From an uncultured Sphingomonas sp. (GTDB lineage Bacteria > Pseudomonadota > Alphaproteobacteria > Sphingomonadales > Sphingomonadaceae): a stretch of DNA of 32,489 bases. The stretch lies in NCBI GenBank assembly GCA_913775795.1, contig CAJYLT010000053.1, positions 1 through 32,489 on the forward strand, read 5' to 3'. Below the pieces are notes generated by a model. The model was given only the letters and a program-made list of their open reading frames with translations, had not been told where the DNA came from and did no database searches. Below, piece by piece: positions 1-8,644 of this stretch. Both the position numbers and the translations under genes were made by a program. Every line of letters begins with the position of its first letter. Position 1 is the stretch's first letter.

Positions 1-153
1 AGCGTGATCTTGAACATCGCAGACATTCGCGCGGGCTTTCGTCGCTTGTGGTGGGAAGGGGCGCATATGCCCGCCCGCGCCCGCACTGGCAATCGCCGCG
101 GCCCGACCAAAAGCGGGATTGGGGGCGGGGCGGCGTCGACCTAGCTCGATGGG
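1..153. other. Left-edge region without a supported gene
   Basis: Precedes the photolyase-like gene. Only reading frames that overlap it out of frame are seen, and no promoter of quality; the end of a neighbouring gene may lie beyond the edge. Confidence 0.5.
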
Positions 154-1305
154 ATGAGCCACGAGCCCACCCGCGCCGCCGGCCTTGCCCGGCTCGACGC
201 CTTCGCCCCCGCCATGGGCCGCCGCTACGCCGCCGAGCGGAACCACGATCATGGGCGCGCGGGCGAATGGCCGGCGAACGTGTCCGCGCTGTCGCCCTAT
301 CTGCGCCACCGGCTGGTCAACGAGGAGGAAGTGCTGGCGCGAGCGCTGGACGAGCATGGGCCGGACAGGGCCGAGAAGTTCGTCACCGAAGTGCTGTGGC
401 GCGGCTATTTCCGCGGCTGGCTGGAGCAGCGGCCGGCGGTCTGGGACCGTTACCTCGCCGAGCGTGATGCGGCGCTGGCGGCGGTGGAGGCGAATGGCGG
501 GCTGGCGCGCGATTATCGCGCGGCGGTCGAGGGGCGGACGGGGATCGACTGTTTCGATGTTTGGGCGAATGACCTGACCGAGCATAACTGGCTGCACAAT
601 CACACGCGGATGTGGTTCGCGAGCATCTGGATCTTCACGCTGCGGCTGCCCTGGGCGTTGGGGGCGGACTTTTTCCTGCGACATCTGCTCGACGGGGACT
701 CGGCGTCGAACACGCTGTCATGGCGCTGGGTCGCGGGGCTGCATACGCGCGGCAAGGCCTACGCCGCGCGGGCCGACAACATCGCGAAATACACCGACGG
801 TCGCTTCGATCCGAAGGGGCTGGCCAGTCATGTCGAGCCGCTGACCGAGGATTTCGAGCCGCCGCTGACCCGCTTCGGCCCGCCCCCGAAGGTCAAGGTC
901 GAAGGCGAGTGGCTGCTACTGCTACACGAGGGCGATCTGGCGATCGACCATCAGCTGCCGACGCCGCCCGCCGGGGTGATCGCGCTGGCCGCGCGGGACG
1001 AGGGGCTGGCCGTGCCGGTGGCGGCGTTCCGACGTGCAGCAGTGGAGGATGCTTCGGCGCGGGCGAGCAGTGCCTATGGCTGCCCGATCCTGCGATGCGA
1101 GGCGCCGGAGGCGATCAGGGCCGTGGCCGACCGTCGCCCGGTCGTCGCCCCCTATGTCCCGCTGGGCAATGCCCCGGCTCTGCCCGGTGTCGCGAGCTTC
1201 GTGCGGGACTACGACGCCGCGATCTGGCCGCTGGCGACGGCGGGGTTCTTCAAGGTGAAGAGCGGCGCGCCCGCGAAACTGCGCGCGCTGGGGCTTCCGG
1301 CCTAG
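154..1305 (+). CDS. Photolyase/cryptochrome-like FAD-binding protein with swapped domain order
   Basis: 383 aa. Residues about 14-220 match the helical FAD-binding half of DNA photolyases/cryptochromes: [10 protein letters not shown] (46-55), WRGYFRGW (82-89), TGIDCFDVW (129-137), the [11 protein letters not shown] segment (144-154) and [13 protein letters not shown] (180-192), all FAD-pocket signatures. The usual N-terminal alpha/beta antenna domain (about 200 residues) is absent ahead of it. Instead a C-terminal stretch (about 250-370) alternates predicted strands and helices and contains [12 protein letters not shown] and [12 protein letters not shown], which recall the start and end of an antenna domain; I infer a circular-permutation-like order. 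A role in light-dependent DNA repair or blue-light sensing follows from the family but is not proven here. ATG at 154 has no strong ribosome site. Its stop codon overlaps that of the converging gene in a shared CTAG. Family placement is fairly secure, exact function is not. Confidence 0.8.
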   Translation: MSHEPTRAAGLARLDAFAPAMGRRYAAERNHDHGRAGEWPANVSALSPYLRHRLVNEEEVLARALDEHGPDRAEKFVTEVLWRGYFRGWLEQRPAVWDRYLAERDAALAAVEANGGLARDYRAAVEGRTGIDCFDVWANDLTEHNWLHNHTRMWFASIWIFTLRLPWALGADFFLRHLLDGDSASNTLSWRWVAGLHTRGKAYAARADNIAKYTDGRFDPKGLASHVEPLTEDFEPPLTRFGPPPKVKVEGEWLLLLHEGDLAIDHQLPTPPAGVIALAARDEGLAVPVAAFRRAAVEDASARASSAYGCPILRCEAPEAIRAVADRRPVVAPYVPLGNAPALPGVASFVRDYDAAIWPLATAGFFKVKSGAPAKLRALGLPA

Positions 1306-2123
1306 GCGATGCCGAAGGGGACGACGGTGTTCTCCGCATCGTGGCCGATCTTCGCGCGGCCGAGATAGGGGACGCGCATCTCGCTGCACCAGCGCGTCAT
1401 GATCGCCTCGATCGTCTCGCCGAACGCTTCCGGCCCGTCGCCGTCGGGCACGTCGGTGACGCTGCCCATGCGGATGCCAGCCAGCCCGCGAAGCTGCGGC
1501 GCGTTGGCGAGCTGGAACATCATCCGGTCGATCCGGTAATAGCTCTCGCCCACCTCCTCGAGGATCAGCACATGGTCGGTGAGGTCCGGGACCCAGGGCG
1601 TGCCCAGCATCGCGGTGATGATCGCGAGGTTGAACGCCGCCGCCGGTCGCCCGTCGAGCCCCGGTTCGAGCGCGCGGCGGTCCTTGCCCGTCAGCCATGC
1701 CAGCGCGCGCCACGCCGGGCCGCCCCGGTTGCGCGCCGTCGCCTCGGTCGACATGGGGCCGTGGCACGGCCGCCCGATCCGCCGGGCATAGAGCGCGCCG
1801 AGCAGGAAACCCATGTCCGAAAAGCCCAGATAGGTCTTTGCCCTCGCCGCATCGTTCAGCTTGGGCATCACCTCGGCGAGAATCCGGTTCGAGCCGTAAC
1901 CGCCCCGCGCGAACCAGATCGCGTCATAGGCGGGATCGTTGGCATAGCGCAGGAAGGTTTCGGCACGCAGCGCATCCGGGCCGGCGAAATGCCCCGCCTC
2001 GGCAAAGCATTGCGGGTCGAAGACGAGTTCGGCCTCGGGAAACTCCAGCGCCGCGAACGCCGCGCCGCGGGCGGCCGATTCGGGGCGGATCGAACGGGCG
2101 GGGGCGACGACGGCGATCCTCAT
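1302..2123 (-). CDS. S66-family LD-carboxypeptidase-like protein
   Basis: 273 aa. Peptidases of family S66 (LdcA) remove the terminal D-Ala from murein tetrapeptides in the cytoplasm during cell-wall recycling. Visible family signatures: [11 protein letters not shown] (72-82), the nucleophile elbow LGFSDMG with Ser102, the acidic LILEEVGE (187-193) holding the catalytic Glu, and [12 protein letters not shown] with His261, so the Ser-Glu-His triad looks intact. The protein is slightly short at the N-terminus, but MRIAVVAPA is a typical family beginning, so the start at 2123 is good. It is divergent from the MurC-like ligase, 54 bp between starts, implying shared control and linked function: the peptidase would make tripeptide and the ligase would handle muropeptide precursors. 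The related microcin-C self-immunity proteases (MccF) share this fold and are an alternative. Confidence 0.85.
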   Translation of the reverse strand: MRIAVVAPARSIRPESAARGAAFAALEFPEAELVFDPQCFAEAGHFAGPDALRAETFLRYANDPAYDAIWFARGGYGSNRILAEVMPKLNDAARAKTYLGFSDMGFLLGALYARRIGRPCHGPMSTEATARNRGGPAWRALAWLTGKDRRALEPGLDGRPAAAFNLAIITAMLGTPWVPDLTDHVLILEEVGESYYRIDRMMFQLANAPQLRGLAGIRMGSVTDVPDGDGPEAFGETIEAIMTRWCSEMRVPYLGRAKIGHDAENTVVPFGIA

Positions 2124-2177
2124 GCGCGCCTGTCTCTAGGCTTGCCCTCGTCCGCGCAAGTGCCGATAGCGGCGGCC

Positions 2178-3578
2178 ATGCAGCAGCATTATTTCTTCGT
2201 GGGCGTGGGCGGGTCGGGGATGATGCCGCTGGCGATGATCCTGGCCGGGCGCGGCGCGGCGATCGCGGGGTCCGACCGGACGCTCGATCAGGGCCGGCTG
2301 GCGCCGAAGTTCGCTGCGCTCCGCGCGCTCGGCACCGACCTTTACCCGCAGGACGGCAGCGGAATCACGTCGTCCGAGCAGATCGTCGTGGCGTCGGCCG
2401 CGGTGGAGGAGACGGTGCCCGACATGGCCGCGGCCACGCGCGTCGGGGCGCAGCGGATGCGCCGCGCCGACCTGCTCGCCTCGCTGTTCAACGACAGCCG
2501 CGTGCGGATCGGCATCGCGGGGACGAGCGGCAAGTCGACCGTTACCGGCATGATCGGCTGGATGCTCCACGCGCTCGGCCGCGATCCCACGGTCATGAAC
2601 GGCGCGGTGATGAAGAATTTCGCGACCGCCGACCGCCCCTTCGCCAGCGCGCTGGTAGGCGCGGGCGACGCGTTCGTCAGCGAGGTCGACGAGAGCGACG
2701 GGTCGATCGCGCTCTATTCGCCCGACATTGCGGTGCTCAACAATGTCAGCCTCGACCACAAGTCGCTGGAAGAGCTGCGTACCCTCTTCGGCGATTTCGC
2801 GCGCAAGGCGTCGCGGGTGATCGTCAATGCCGGCGATCCCGAGGCGGCGGCGCTGGCAGCGACGATCGGCAGCGACCGGCGCACGACCTTCGCGATCGAG
2901 GGCGAGGCCGATCTGGTCGCCCGCGACCTCGTCCCCGAACCGTTCGCGATGGGCTTCACGCTGGAGGGGGAGGGCAAGCGTCTGCCCGTCCGTCTGTCGG
3001 TGCCGGGCCGCCACAACGTCGCCAACGCGCTCGCCGCGATCGGCGCCGTCGTGGCAAGCGGGGTGCCGATCGAGGATGCCGCGCGCGCGATCGAGGGGTT
3101 CGTCGGTCTCAAGCGCCGGTTCGAACTCGTCGGCGAGGCGGGCGGCGTCACCGTCATCGACGATTTCGGGCACAACCCCGACAAGATCGCCGCGACGCTC
3201 GACACGCTCATGGCGTTTCCCGGCGCACTGAAGCTCCTGTTCCAGCCGCACGGCTATGGCCCGCTCAAGGTGATGCGCCGCGAACTGGTCGAGAGCCTGT
3301 CCGCGCGGCTGCGGCCCGGCGACGAGCTCGTGTTGCCCGATCCGGTCTATCAGGGCGGCACCACCAGCCGGGAGGTGACGAGCGCGGACATCGTCGCCGA
3401 TCTGACCGCACAAGGCGCCCCCGCGCGTCACATCCCCGACCGCGCCGCCGCCGCCGCGCACCTCGTCGCGACCGCGCAGCCCGGCGATCGCATCGTCGTG
3501 ATGGGCGCGCGCGACGACACCCTGAGCCAGCTTGCCGCCGACATGCTCGCCGCGCTCGACAAGAGGACCTATCCATGA
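2178..3578 (+). CDS. MurC-like Mur ligase (UDP-MurNAc:amino acid/peptide ligase family)
   Basis: 466 aa. ATP-dependent ligase of the Mur family. N-terminal nucleotide-binding part [10 protein letters not shown] (6-15); P-loop GTSGKST (115-121); DESDGS (171-176); [11 protein letters not shown] (278-288); KRRFE (312-316); DDFGHNP (328-334); FQPHGYGP (355-362). The N-terminal and DESD motifs are MurC-like rather than typical of Mpl, but two motifs differ from canonical MurC: HHP is HNP and QPHRYTR is QPHGYGP. That suggests a specialised paralogue rather than the housekeeping MurC, which normally sits in the division/cell-wall cluster (not seen here). Pairing with the divergent S66 carboxypeptidase points to murein recycling. 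The open frame extends far upstream over the antisense gene; homology sets the start at ATG 2178, though no clear ribosome site is present. The stop overlaps the next start as ATGA. Confidence 0.85.
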   Translation: MQQHYFFVGVGGSGMMPLAMILAGRGAAIAGSDRTLDQGRLAPKFAALRALGTDLYPQDGSGITSSEQIVVASAAVEETVPDMAAATRVGAQRMRRADLLASLFNDSRVRIGIAGTSGKSTVTGMIGWMLHALGRDPTVMNGAVMKNFATADRPFASALVGAGDAFVSEVDESDGSIALYSPDIAVLNNVSLDHKSLEELRTLFGDFARKASRVIVNAGDPEAAALAATIGSDRRTTFAIEGEADLVARDLVPEPFAMGFTLEGEGKRLPVRLSVPGRHNVANALAAIGAVVASGVPIEDAARAIEGFVGLKRRFELVGEAGGVTVIDDFGHNPDKIAATLDTLMAFPGALKLLFQPHGYGPLKVMRRELVESLSARLRPGDELVLPDPVYQGGTTSREVTSADIVADLTAQGAPARHIPDRAAAAAHLVATAQPGDRIVVMGARDDTLSQLAADMLAALDKRTYP

Positions 3579-4282
3579 CCGACGACGCCCGCATCGCCTT
3601 TCGCGTGACCGAGGGGGAGGGGCCGACGATCGTGTTCCTGCCCGGCTATGCCAGCGACATGAGCGGCACCAAGGCGCTGGCGCTGGAGGCATGGGCCAAG
3701 GCGAACGGCCGCGCCTTCGTCCGCTTCGACTATCGCGGTTGCGGCGAGAGCGAGGGGGCGTTCGAGGATTACACGCTCGCCGACTGGCGCGAAGACGCAC
3801 TGCTCGTCGTCGATCAGGTGGCGAAGGGGCCGGTGGTGCTCGTCGGATCGTCGATGGGCGGCTGGATCGCGCTGCTGGTCGCGAAGGCGCGGCCGGACCG
3901 CGTGACCGCGCTGGTCGGCATCGCGCCCGCGCCCGACTTCACCGACTGGGGCTTTAGTCAGGCGGACAAGATGACGCTGCTGGCCGAGGGCCGGCTAGAG
4001 AAGCCGTCGCCCTATTCGGACCAGCCGACCGTCACGACCCGCGCCTTCTGGACCGCGGGAGAGGCGAACCGGCTGATGCACGGGACGATCCCGCTCCGGC
4101 TACCCGTCCGGATCGTCCAGGGGATGCGCGACCCCGACGTGCCATGGGAACGCGCCGCGCGGCTGGCGCAGCTGATAGAGGGCGAAGACGTGCAATGCTG
4201 GTTGGTCAAGGACGGCGACCACCGCCTCTCGCGTGAGCAGGACGTGGCGATGATTATCCGGGCGGTGGAAGAGGTGGTCTGA
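3575..4282 (+). CDS. Alpha/beta hydrolase, ABHD10-like
   Basis: 235 aa serine hydrolase. [14 protein letters not shown] (21-34) carries the oxyanion region, [13 protein letters not shown] (49-61) is the segment typical of ABHD10-type enzymes, VGSSMGGW (90-97) holds nucleophile Ser93, Asp186 or Asp188 in GMRDPDVPW is the acid, and His216 in GDGDHRLS the base. The human relative ABHD10 is an S-depalmitoylase and acyl-glucuronide esterase; bacterial members are generally unassigned, so the substrate is unknown. It starts inside the stop of the MurC-like ligase (ATGA, 3575-3578), so the two are translationally coupled and probably co-transcribed. Whether the hydrolase acts in the same pathway cannot be told from sequence. 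Confidence 0.85.
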   Translation: MTDDARIAFRVTEGEGPTIVFLPGYASDMSGTKALALEAWAKANGRAFVRFDYRGCGESEGAFEDYTLADWREDALLVVDQVAKGPVVLVGSSMGGWIALLVAKARPDRVTALVGIAPAPDFTDWGFSQADKMTLLAEGRLEKPSPYSDQPTVTTRAFWTAGEANRLMHGTIPLRLPVRIVQGMRDPDVPWERAARLAQLIEGEDVQCWLVKDGDHRLSREQDVAMIIRAVEEVV

Positions 4283-4301
4283 TCCTCCCTGCGGCCGCAC
4301 C

Positions 4302-4387
4302 CGTCATCCCAGCGAAAGCTGGGATCGCCGAATTGCAGAGCGCCGCGAAAGAGGCCAGCGGCCCCAGCTTTCGCTGGGGCGACGAGC
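4302..4387. repeat. Inverted pair of hairpin repeats (REP/BIME-like)
   Basis: Between the converging hydrolase and SIMPL genes are two hairpins in opposite orientation. Hairpin 1 (4306-4325) has arms ATCCCAGC/GCTGGGAT around a GAAA loop; hairpin 2 (4361-4380) has arms GCCCCAGC/GCTGGGGC around TTTC, i.e. GAAA on the other strand. Relative to each other the two outer base pairs changed from A-T and T-A to G-C and C-G, keeping pairing on both sides. There is no T-run, so intrinsic termination is uncertain. From general knowledge, similar CCCAGCGAAAGCTGGG elements are dispersed in sphingomonad genomes; I cannot count them here. Confidence 0.8.
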
Positions 4388-4390
4388 AGG

Positions 4391-5098
4391 TCAGCGAAGA
4401 TAGAAGTCCACCGTCGTCACGACGCGCACTTTCTTGAACGGCGTGTCGGCGACGCCGTAATTCGCCTGGTCCCCGTCGCGTGCCTCGACCGAGAAATAGC
4501 CCTGCGTCGCGCTCTTGATCGCGCCGACGCCGGTCGCGCTGTCCTTAGCGAACTGCTCGGCAGAGGCGCGGGCGTCTCGGGTCGCCTCGGCCACCATCGC
4601 CGGCTTGATGTCGTTGAGCTGCGTGAAGCTGTAGGTGAGGCCCGACCCCTCCTGAAGCACCACGCCGTCGCGGACGAGGTCGAACTGCCGCGCTGCCGCT
4701 TTCTGCGCTCGCGCCACGTCGCCGGTGCGCAGCTGCAGCCGCTGTGTGACGGTGAACCGCTGGACGCCGTTGTTGTCGAAGTTCTGCATGACGCTCGCGC
4801 CCGCGGGTCGCAGTGCATCGGCGGGGAAGCCGAGGCCGGCGAAGAAGCGGCGGATCGCCGCCGTATCGCCGTCGATCTGCGCGCGCACCGCCGCCAGATC
4901 CTCGCCCGATCGCGCATAGTTGAGCGTCCAAACGGCAAGATCGGCAGTCACGTTCCGCTCGGCCAGCCCGCGCACCGTCACCGACCGGTCCGCCGCCCGC
5001 GCGCGGCGCAGGCCATCGCCCAGAAGATAGCCGCCGATGATTAGCCCCAGCGCCACCAGCGCAGCTGCGATTAAGGTGAACGAACCCCGCTTTTCCAT
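4391..5098 (-). CDS. SIMPL (DUF541) domain protein, membrane-anchored or secreted
   Basis: 235 aa. Short cationic N-terminus followed by one hydrophobic segment (about 8-26), then a periplasmic domain. [20 protein letters not shown] and the C-terminal [14 protein letters not shown] segment are typical of the SIMPL/DUF541 family (related to YggE and Omp28-like proteins), which forms ring-like oligomers and has been linked to oxidative-stress protection. No catalytic residues are known for the family. The start at 5098 is preceded on the minus strand by GGGAG at suitable spacing. It is divergent from gloA across a gap of under 90 bp and converges on the hairpin repeats. The family is confident, the role is not. 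Confidence 0.88.
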   Translation of the reverse strand: MEKRGSFTLIAAALVALGLIIGGYLLGDGLRRARAADRSVTVRGLAERNVTADLAVWTLNYARSGEDLAAVRAQIDGDTAAIRRFFAGLGFPADALRPAGASVMQNFDNNGVQRFTVTQRLQLRTGDVARAQKAAARQFDLVRDGVVLQEGSGLTYSFTQLNDIKPAMVAEATRDARASAEQFAKDSATGVGAIKSATQGYFSVEARDGDQANYGVADTPFKKVRVVTTVDFYLR

Positions 5099-5186
5099 CG
5101 TTATCGACTCCCCATATTCAACGCGGCGATGCTACGTGTCGGCCGATGAACCGTTGCTGACATACGACGAATGGAGCCAAGTGGCG

Positions 5187-5642
5187 ATGAATTACCTCCA
5201 TACGATGATCCGTGTGACCGATCCCGACGCGACGATCGCATTCTTCGATCTATTGGGGCTCAAGGAAGTGCGGCGGATGGAGAACGAGGGCGGTCGCTTT
5301 ACGCTCATTTTCCTCGCCACGCCGGAGGACATGAATGGTCCTGGCGAGCGCGCGAAGGCGGAGGTCGAACTGACCTATAACTGGCCCGCCGACGACGGCA
5401 GCGCGCCCGAGGTTTATACCGGCGGGCGCAATTTCGGGCACCTCGCCTACCGCGTCGACAATATCTACGAGACGTGTCAGCGGCTGAAGGACGGCGGCGT
5501 GACGATCAACCGCCCGCCGCGCGACGGCAACATGGCCTTCGTGAAGACCCCCGATAACATCTCGATCGAACTGCTGCAGGCCGGCGACGCGCTGCCGCCC
5601 GCAGAGCCGTGGGCGTCGATGCCGAACACCGGGACCTGGTAA
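5187..5642 (+). CDS. gloA: Glyoxalase I (lactoylglutathione lyase)
   Basis: 151 aa, usual length. Converts the hemithioacetal of methylglyoxal and glutathione into S-lactoylglutathione in the cytoplasm. The four metal ligands are in place: His5 (LHTMIRV), Glu61 (VELTYNW), His85 (GHLAYRVD) and Glu128 (SIELLQ), in the order of the nickel/zinc glyoxalase I fold. [11 protein letters not shown] and [16 protein letters not shown] segments are hallmark. ATG 5187 is chosen because homologues start at [10 protein letters not shown]; an in-frame GTG two codons upstream (5181) lies close behind a GGAG and could be used instead. One base separates its stop from the GTG of gloB, so the complete glyoxalase pathway is encoded as one unit. 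Confidence 0.95.
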   Translation: MNYLHTMIRVTDPDATIAFFDLLGLKEVRRMENEGGRFTLIFLATPEDMNGPGERAKAEVELTYNWPADDGSAPEVYTGGRNFGHLAYRVDNIYETCQRLKDGGVTINRPPRDGNMAFVKTPDNISIELLQAGDALPPAEPWASMPNTGTW

Positions 5643-5643
5643 G

Positions 5644-6378
5644 GTGGACGGCCCGCTCGAGATCGTCCGCGTGCCCGTGCTCAGCGACAATTATGTCTGG
5701 CTGATCCACGATGACGAAAGCGGCGAGACCGTCGTCGTCGATCCGGGCGAGGCCGCGCCGGTGCTGGCGGCCGCCGATGCGCGCGGGTGGCGGATCGGCC
5801 AGGTCTGGAACACGCATTGGCACCCCGACCACACCGCCGGCAATCAGGCGATCAAGGACGCGCATGGCGCGGTCGTGACCGCGCCGGCGGCGGAGGCGGC
5901 GAAGATCCCGACTGCGGACAAGCTGGTTGCCGAGGGGGATACCGTTTCGATCGGCCGGCGGCAGGCGCGGGTGTGGGAAACGCCCGCGCACACCGCCGGC
6001 CATGTCAGCTTCCATTTCGAGGCGGAGGCGCTGGTCTTCGTTGGCGACACGATGTTCGCGATGGGCTGCGGCCGGCTGTTCGAGGGGACGGCGGAGCAGA
6101 TGCACGCCGCGCTCCAGCGGCTGGCCGCGCTGCCCGCGCCGACGGTCGTCTATTGCGCGCACGAATATACGCTATCGAACGCGAAGTTCGCCGCGCATGT
6201 CGAGCCCGACAATGCCGGGATCGCCGACCGCCTGAAGCGGGTCGAGGCCCTTCGCGCCGATGGTCAGGCGACGGTGCCGACCACGATCGGCGAGGAGCGC
6301 GCGACAAACCCCTTCGTCCGGGTCGACAGCGCCGCCGCGCTGGCGCAGCTTCGCGAACAAAAGGATCAATTCAGGTAA
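5644..6378 (+). CDS. gloB: Glyoxalase II (hydroxyacylglutathione hydrolase)
   Basis: 244 aa metallo-beta-lactamase-fold enzyme that hydrolyses S-lactoylglutathione to D-lactate and glutathione. The metal motif THWHPDH (57-63) is complete. TPAHTAGHVSF carries the next ligand His, VGDTMFAMGCGRLFEG the bridging Asp, and YCAHEYTLSN the last His. The C-terminal LREQKDQFR resembles the terminal helix of glyoxalase II, which contributes to glutathione binding. The start is GTG at 5644, one base after the gloA stop; the next residues (PLEIVRVPVLSDNY) align with the normal family start, so no upstream ATG is needed. It acts directly after gloA in the same pathway. Confidence 0.95.
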   Translation: MDGPLEIVRVPVLSDNYVWLIHDDESGETVVVDPGEAAPVLAAADARGWRIGQVWNTHWHPDHTAGNQAIKDAHGAVVTAPAAEAAKIPTADKLVAEGDTVSIGRRQARVWETPAHTAGHVSFHFEAEALVFVGDTMFAMGCGRLFEGTAEQMHAALQRLAALPAPTVVYCAHEYTLSNAKFAAHVEPDNAGIADRLKRVEALRADGQATVPTTIGEERATNPFVRVDSAAALAQLREQKDQFR

Positions 6379-6443
6379 AGATCGGGTGCTCAGCCCGCGT
6401 TCAGGCGTTCGAGCATTCACTTGCGTTGTCACAGGAGCCGGCC

Positions 6444-6866
6444 ATGTCGCGAATCATCATCCTTGCAGCGCTTTCGATCGCCGGCACCGCGCTGTCCGGC
6501 TGTGCGGCTACTCCTCGCGAACAGGCAACGATGGCGGAGCGGAACGCCCGCGACGCCGCGCGGCTCGACCAGCGGTTGGCCGGGTTCACGCCGGGCAAGC
6601 CGGTCTCCTGCCTGCCGGTCAGCACCTCGCGCCGTAGCGAGTATTTCGGCGACACGATCATCTACGAGGTCAGCGGAAGCCTCGTCTATCGCACCGATAC
6701 CAGCGGCGGCTGCGCGCTCAATCGCGACGATATCCTCGTCACGCAGACGTCGATCGGGACGCTTTGTCGCGGCGATATCGCGCGCACGATCGACCGCGGT
6801 TCGCGGTTCCCGAGCGGGGCGTGTTCGCTCGGCGATTTCGTACCCTATCGCAAGAGCCGCAGCTGA
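6444..6866 (+). CDS. Small lipoprotein, tandem paralogue A (unknown function)
   Basis: 140 aa. ATG 6444 is preceded by AGGAG at 6433-6437. A signal peptide ends in the lipobox LSGC with Cys20, so it should be lipid-anchored in the envelope. I do not recognise the mature domain. It has GKPVSC early on, GGCALNRDDILV, GTLCRGDIARTID and GACSLGDFVPYR at the C-terminus, giving four conserved Cys besides the lipid-bearing one. The same pattern recurs in the next gene, so the two are duplicates. The stop overlaps the next start (TGATG). The gene follows gloB by 65 bp and may share its transcript. Function unknown. Confidence 0.85.
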   Translation: MSRIIILAALSIAGTALSGCAATPREQATMAERNARDAARLDQRLAGFTPGKPVSCLPVSTSRRSEYFGDTIIYEVSGSLVYRTDTSGGCALNRDDILVTQTSIGTLCRGDIARTIDRGSRFPSGACSLGDFVPYRKSRS

Positions 6867-7267
6867 TGCGCGCCGCCGCCCTGTTCGCCATGCTCGCGCT
6901 GGCAGGCTGCGCGCCTCGACAGCAGGCGCCAAACGACATTGCCGCGCGCGGCGATCGCGAACTTGCCGCGGCGATCGGCGATCGGGTGGCGGGCAAGCCC
7001 GAGCGGTGCATCAGCCCACAGAACAGCGGTGGCCCGCAGCTGATCGCCCCCGATCGGCTCGTCTATCGTGACGCCAGCACCGTCTGGGTCAGCCGCGCGG
7101 AGGGGTGCCCCTTCCTCGGCCGCGACGAGATCGTCATCGCCGAGGTCTATGGCGGCCAGCTATGCCGCAACGACCGCTTTCGCACGGTACAGCGCGGGAC
7201 GAGCGCGGGCATTCCGGGGCCGTTCTGCCGCTATGGAGACTTCACGCCCTACCGCCGCCCGCGCTGA
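6866..7267 (+). CDS. Small lipoprotein, tandem paralogue B (unknown function)
   Basis: 133 aa. Short signal peptide with lipobox LAGC (Cys15). The mature part mirrors the preceding gene: GKPERC, EGCPFLGRDEIVI, GQLCRNDRFRTV and PFCRYGDFTPYR, so the four cysteines and the terminal F-x-PYR motif are conserved while linkers diverge. The start at 6866 sits one base inside the upstream stop (TGATG), indicating translational coupling and probably equal expression. The conserved cysteines suggest disulfides in the periplasm, which is inference. No known family recognised. A hairpin repeat follows directly downstream. Confidence 0.85.
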   Translation: MRAAALFAMLALAGCAPRQQAPNDIAARGDRELAAAIGDRVAGKPERCISPQNSGGPQLIAPDRLVYRDASTVWVSRAEGCPFLGRDEIVIAEVYGGQLCRNDRFRTVQRGTSAGIPGPFCRYGDFTPYRRPR

Positions 7268-7274
7268 AAAACGC

Positions 7275-7321
7275 GCGCGGGAAAGACGCTTTGTCACCCC
7301 GGCCCTGAGTCGGGGTGACAA
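7275..7321. repeat. Composite hairpin repeat, copy 1
   Basis: A 15-base block (7275-7289, GCGCGGGAAAGACGC) is followed by a perfect 11-bp inverted repeat (7291-7301 with 7311-7321, TTGTCACCCCG/CGGGGTGACAA, 9-base loop). The same 15-base block and a related hairpin recur in opposite orientation at 31850-31904. The element lies between the converging lipoprotein and hslU genes, so it may also mark both transcript ends, although no clear T-run follows on either strand. Confidence 0.8.
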
Positions 7322-7330
7322 GAACATCGG

Positions 7331-8623
7331 TCAGAGGACGTAGCGGCTGAGGTCGGTGTTCCGCGCGATGCCCGCCAGCTGCGCCTCGACATAAGCCGCA
7401 TCGACCGTGACGGTCGAACCCCCGCGATCCTCGGCGTCGAAGCTCACTTCCTCGAGCAGCTTCTCCATCACCGTCTGGAGGCGGCGGGCGCCGATATTCT
7501 CGACCTCGCCGTTCACCTGCGCGGCGATGCGGGCAACCGCGCGGATGCCGTCGTCGGTAAAGGCGATCTCGACCCCCTCGGTGCCGATCAGCGCGCGATA
7601 CTGTTCGGGCAGGCTCGCCTTGGTGTCGGTCAGGATCGCGACGAAATCATCCTCGGTCAGGCCCTTCAATTCGACCCGGATCGGCAGGCGGCCCTGAAGC
7701 TCCGGGAGCAGGTCGCTCGGCTTCGCCACATGAAACGCACCCGATGCGATGAACAGCACATGGTCGGTCTTCATCGGCCCGTACTTCGTCGCGACGGTCG
7801 TGCCCTCGATCAGCGGCAGCAGGTCGCGCTGAACGCCCTCGCGGCTGACCGACCCGCCGCGCACGTCGCTGACCGCGATCTTGTCGATCTCGTCGAGAAA
7901 CACGATGCCGTTCGCCTCCGCATCCGCCAGCGCGGCGCGATGCACCTCGTCCTGGTCGAGGCGCTTGTCCGCCTCCTCCTCGACCAGCTTGGCCCAGGCG
8001 GCGTGGACGTTCATCTTGCGCCGCTTAAGCTGCGGCCCGCCCAGTCCGCGCATCATCTCGCCCAGATTTATCATCTGCGGCGCGGCGCCGGGCACCTCGA
8101 ACGGCGTCGGGCTGGATGCCTCCAGCTCGATCTCGATCTCCTTGTCGTCGAGATGTCCCTCGTTCAGCCGCTGGCGGAACGCCTCGCGCGTCGCCTGACT
8201 CGAATCCTTGCCGGTCAGCGCGTCGAGCAGGCGCGTCATCGCCGCCGCTTCCGCCTTGTCCTTCACCGCCACGCGGCGGCGCTCCTTCTCCAGTCGGATC
8301 GCTTCCTCGACCAGGTCGCGGGCGATCTGCTCGACGTCGCGGCCGACATAGCCGACTTCGGTGAACTTGGTCGCCTCGACCTTCACGAACGGCGCATCGG
8401 CCAGCTTCGCCAGGCGGCGGCTGATCTCGGTCTTGCCGCAGCCGGTCGGCCCGATCATCAGGATGTTCTTCGGCGAAACCTCATCACGCAGGTCGGCCGA
8501 AAGCTGCTGCCGCCGCCAGCGATTGCGCAGCGCGACGGCGACCGCACGCTTTGCGTCCTTCTGGCCGATGATGTGCGAATCGAGCGCGGCGACGATCGCC
8601 TTGGGGGTGAGGGTGTCGTTCAT
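7331..8623 (-). CDS. hslU: HslU, ATPase subunit of the HslVU protease
   Basis: 430 aa, normal length. AAA+ unfoldase that recognises and threads proteins into HslV in the cytoplasm. N-terminal [20 protein letters not shown] is characteristic; Walker A GPTGCGKT (58-65), the pore loop GYVG (91-94), the intermediate I-domain (about 110-230) and Walker [10 protein letters not shown] (239-247) are present. The C-terminus DLSRYVL matches the tail that inserts between HslV subunits to activate it. The ribosome site is weak (AGAG ahead of ATG 8623). It lies 21 bp downstream of hslV on the same strand, the standard hslVU operon order. Often heat-shock controlled in other bacteria; I cannot show a heat-shock promoter here. 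Confidence 0.97.
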   Translation of the reverse strand: MNDTLTPKAIVAALDSHIIGQKDAKRAVAVALRNRWRRQQLSADLRDEVSPKNILMIGPTGCGKTEISRRLAKLADAPFVKVEATKFTEVGYVGRDVEQIARDLVEEAIRLEKERRRVAVKDKAEAAAMTRLLDALTGKDSSQATREAFRQRLNEGHLDDKEIEIELEASSPTPFEVPGAAPQMINLGEMMRGLGGPQLKRRKMNVHAAWAKLVEEEADKRLDQDEVHRAALADAEANGIVFLDEIDKIAVSDVRGGSVSREGVQRDLLPLIEGTTVATKYGPMKTDHVLFIASGAFHVAKPSDLLPELQGRLPIRVELKGLTEDDFVAILTDTKASLPEQYRALIGTEGVEIAFTDDGIRAVARIAAQVNGEVENIGARRLQTVMEKLLEEVSFDAEDRGGSTVTVDAAYVEAQLAGIARNTDLSRYVL

Positions 8624-8644
8624 GTCTCTGTCTTGAAAGGAGGG

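Noticed and set aside
612..2177. Upstream extension of the MurC-like frame
   Set aside because: Runs out of frame over the photolyase gene and antisense to the S66 peptidase; family homology begins at ATG 2178.
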